Source of the DNA: Nocardia higoensis NBRC 100133
GTDB lineage: Bacteria; Actinomycetota; Actinomycetes; Mycobacteriales; Mycobacteriaceae
Length of the DNA: 64,000 nucleotides
Reading direction: 5' to 3'
Assembly: GCF_000308595.1 (NCBI RefSeq)
Contig: NZ_BAGA01000127.1
Coordinates: 38,674 to 102,673 of the forward strand
The notes under the pieces were generated by a model, which searched no databases, was not told where the DNA came from, and was given only the letters and a program-made list of their open reading frames with translations. Shown one piece after another: positions 63,301-64,000 of this stretch. The translations under genes were made by a program, and so were the position numbers. The stretch's first letter is position 1; every line of letters starts with the position of its first letter.

Positions 63301-64000
63301 CGACCATGAACAGCGAGGCGTTGTTGGCCCGCGCCACCTCGTGCAGCTTCGCGTGCCGCTCGGGGTCGATCTCGAAGCGGATCGCGCTGCCGCGGAAGGA
63401 CTGCATCGGCGGACGCGGCCGGTCGGCCGGAAGCTCCAGCTGGTCGGGCAGGCCCGCCAGCGCGGACTTCCAGTACTCGACCTGCTGAGCCGCCACCGAT
63501 TCCGGATCGTCCTCGGTGCCGAGCACCTCGCGCTGCCACAGCGCGTAGTCGGCGTACTGCACCGGCAGCGGCGACCACTGCGGCGCCTCGCCCGCCGCGC
63601 GCGCCATGTAGGCGGTCATCAGGTCGCGCGCGAGCGGACCCATCGACGCGCCGTCGGCGGAGACGTGGTGGGAGACGAAGGCGATCACGTGCTGATCCGG
63701 AGCCAACCGGTACAGCGCGACCTTCAGCGGCACCTCGGCGGTGACATCGAAGGTGGTCATCACGAAGGCGATCACCGTGGCGATCAGCTCGGACTCGTCG
63801 ATGTCCACCGGGCGCAGCGACGGGGTCGACTGCGAGGCGGGCAGCACGACCTGCACCGGCTCGCCGTCCACCGTCGGGTAGACGGTGCGCAGCGATTCGT
63901 GCCGGGCGAAGATGTCGGCCACCGCACGCTCCAGCGCGGCCACGTCCAGCTTGCCGGTCAGGCGCACCGCGAACGGCACGTTGTCGACCGCCGAGGCGCT
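57341..64000 (-). CDS. Non-ribosomal peptide synthetase, C-terminal part (C-A-PCP-E-C-partial A); 5' end outside window
   Basis: The frame runs open through the window edge, so the N-terminus is missing (2,219 residues visible). In order: a condensation domain with HHVSADG (~63650-63670); an adenylation domain (~62640-61150) with YVIFTSGSTGVPKGV, FDLSVWEFW, YGPTEAAV and YRTGDLVAW; a carrier domain with the pantetheine Ser in GGNSILS (~60990). An epimerization domain follows (~60850-59460) with TVGWFDTAYP, then a second condensation domain with HHVLLDG (~59035). The last ~260 residues resemble only the start of an A domain. There is no thioesterase. The epimerase motifs read AHRFVVDGPSW and LDAHGRA, departing from HHxxxDG and EGHGRE. 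The inferred specificity pocket DLWHLILVSK is closest to serine codes (DVWH...) but divergent. Confidence 0.93.
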   Translation of the reverse strand, partial: SASAVDNVPFAVRLTGKLDVAALERAVADIFARHESLRTVYPTVDGEPVQVVLPASQSTPSLRPVDIDESELIATVIAFVMTTFDVTAEVPLKVALYRLAPDQHVIAFVSHHVSADGASMGPLARDLMTAYMARAAGEAPQWSPLPVQYADYALWQREVLGTEDDPESVAAQQVEYWKSALAGLPDQLELPADRPRPPMQSFRGSAIRFEIDPERHAKLHEVARANNASLFMVVHAALAVLLARLSGTEDIAVGTPIAGRGERELDDMIGMFVNTLVFRTQVRSGDTFADLLAEVRERDLQAFAHADVPFERLVEVLNPVRSTARNPLFQMGLSFQNLAEQAFELPGLSVSAVDFGAQLAKTDLHVTVFDRYAADGAPAEIVAEFGYATDLFDESTVRGFVDRFLRVLDTVITDQTVPVGDIDLLAVEESERILRAWNDTAHATDRDATLVSLFDAAVANADRDAIALIADAAGERLSLTWAELDARVNTLARYLIDQGIGAEDRVALAIRRSADLVIAMYAVARAGAAYVPIDPDQPAERVAIILGTAAPVRVLTTARDGFEHEAAPSVRIDELDLSGYADGPIAAGERVRPLVPANTAYVIFTSGSTGVPKGVAVPHAAIANQLQWKTAEFGLGADDAVLLKTAATFDLSVWEFWSAAVSGGTLVIASADGHRDPSYLNALMRETGVTTLHVVPSMLDALLTESGEQMAPSLRRVLAIGEALPAATAQRFRAANADALFNLYGPTEAAVSITSHRVDEHDTGSVSIGAPEWNSRVYVLDARLRPVPVGVAGELYLAGEQLARGYYARPDLTADRFVADPFGAAGDRMYRTGDLVAWTANGELDYRGRTDFQVKIRGFRIELGEIEAALLRQDSVSAAAVLAHNDPNLGDRLVAYVVPAPGTHAVTAEQFDRRALQSALSEDLPSYMVPSAFVVLDALPLNTNGKLDRKALPAPSFEQAAFRAPSTPAERIVAEVFADVLGIEKSGSGRIGADDDFFALGGNSILSIQLVARAKAAGVAFSVREVFDQRSVAALAEVATLTGATDTELRELPGGGVGEIPIAPAMAALLAQGRFDGLAEATTLEMPQALDWWTLLEALEAIFERHDALRTRVRENGGAWEFEALAVVDVEPLVREVRVARGTDGDWLREDELAAAVDRLDPAEGVMAQFVLFTFEDDRTDELLVVAHRFVVDGPSWRILGAEITEAVARLGVDAPLELPATGTTLRRWAHYAAELDRSAELSYWQGLSEADEAPIGDRAFDPVRDNAATVRRVRVQTPAEIAAAVLGSGDADGIAGKYRSSAHDVLVAALALALARWRGTAELPMLRLDAHGRADESVPGANLATTVGWFDTAYPARVDLAAAGLSAADIDDAFAGGSALGRLVKAVKEQLLAVPDHGVGYAQLGLPARGGIGFRYRGALPAEIVDARSGDLPAAGVLDIDATTLGAELVTTFAFPAGVLTEQRAGELAQLWSDALAAFAAHAQRPDAGGFTPSDMPLVRVGQTDIELWERTYPGMTEVWPLTPLQSGLLFHALMSTATVDVYTMQAVVDLTGEVDTERLHASAQAILDRYPNLRTAFVTDSEGQAVQVVLDDVEVPWRAVDLTDLPQGARMDQLRKLLAQEQADRFDMATPPLVRYTLYRTSAHQWHLSITTHHVLLDGWSMPLLMQDLLMFYAVRGDLTALPPVASYRTFLEWLAARDPQASLRIWAQAFEGLSEPTEFAPPAKGVEQYETGKVTVELDEDRTRRLGKHCAELGITVNTLVSSAWGILVGRLVGRSDVVFGTTVSGRPAELPGVETMVGLFINTLPVRMRIDEHAAIGDQLRRVQREQADLLDHHYIGLADIQRAAGVASQFDTLYVFESYPVDREAIAAASDIDGMSVTGVGVSNSTHYPLTLQVLLESKLEITFEYLTSRYTEDEVRTLAKRMLRVLDALLGDPVGAVGDIDILDESERAALLGDSSGAQAPEAGRLGARTVAKVLAEVVEADPEAPALLDGDNEIAYHVLDRRSSQLARVLIGRGVGPGDVVAVALPRSVDSVVAVWAVQKAGAAVLFAAGLDAAALESAGARFGVTREARVDAGIAWVALGEQSVRDEIATAAGHPVSYADRVRPLGEEHPAFVELVDGAAAALSQEEALDLGDSLRRSEDIDYESTTYTTADAGRAALTEFLATSIAGALSVLPTGSVADDLAEGEVTHWFLAAGESADAADDAVRVIPEK

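Overview
The window is high-GC actinobacterial chromosome. Gene families and gene order point to a Nocardia-like member of the Mycobacteriales. The run from the Fpg-like glycosylase through pgi, chorismate mutase, uvrD1/pcrA, the M23 peptidase, sucC-sucD, the DUF5336 protein, perM, purN and purH resembles the Rv0944-Rv0957 neighbourhood of Mycobacterium tuberculosis (recalled knowledge, not searched), with lineage-specific insertions. The species cannot be fixed from the sequence alone. No tRNA, rRNA, insertion sequence, prophage or CRISPR array was recognised.

Layout. 1-5.8 kb: a DHA2-type MFS exporter (5' end outside the window) with a roughly 750-residue low-complexity tail, a P-loop ATPase, a B-lectin/LysM protein and a lipoprotein. 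5.8-19.5 kb: the conserved core (purH, purN, perM, DUF5336 protein, sucD, sucC, M23 peptidase with a structured leader, membrane protein, pcrA, chorismate mutase). 19.5-30 kb: succinate-semialdehyde dehydrogenase, pgi, two tandem lipoproteins, a K+ channel, a small P-loop kinase, an NmrA-like reductase with an EamA exporter, and a divergent LysR regulator.

30-32.7 kb is a compact five-gene cassette: two YbaB-like proteins, an EspC-like protein, a 408-residue putative type VII-secreted effector with a DUF6973-like C-terminus, and a lipoprotein that could be its immunity factor. A Ser/Thr kinase follows. 34.6-38.15 kb holds what looks like the wreck of a C7-cyclitol pathway: fragments of a sedoheptulose-phosphate cyclase (EEVS type), a ketosynthase III-like protein, a luciferase-like monooxygenase, an intact HAD phosphatase, a frameshifted ROK kinase and a frameshifted zinc dehydrogenase. 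Several still share ATGA overlaps.

38.3-57.3 kb carries acyl-CoA metabolism under a TetR regulator with a clear operator, an unusual acyltransferase, a divergent MocR/PNPOx pair, an esterase, a DNA glycosylase, cobF, the coupled thyA-folA pair, and an encapsulin operon (cupin, DyP peroxidase with cargo tail, encapsulin shell). These are followed by a broken PIN toxin, a TerD-family protein, and a TetR / peroxiredoxin / membrane / YHS-protein cassette. 57.3 kb to the end is the 3' part of a non-ribosomal peptide synthetase (C-A-PCP-E-C plus a vestigial A domain) whose epimerization domain has altered catalytic motifs.

Many large open frames on opposite strands are GC-driven shadows and were left out.
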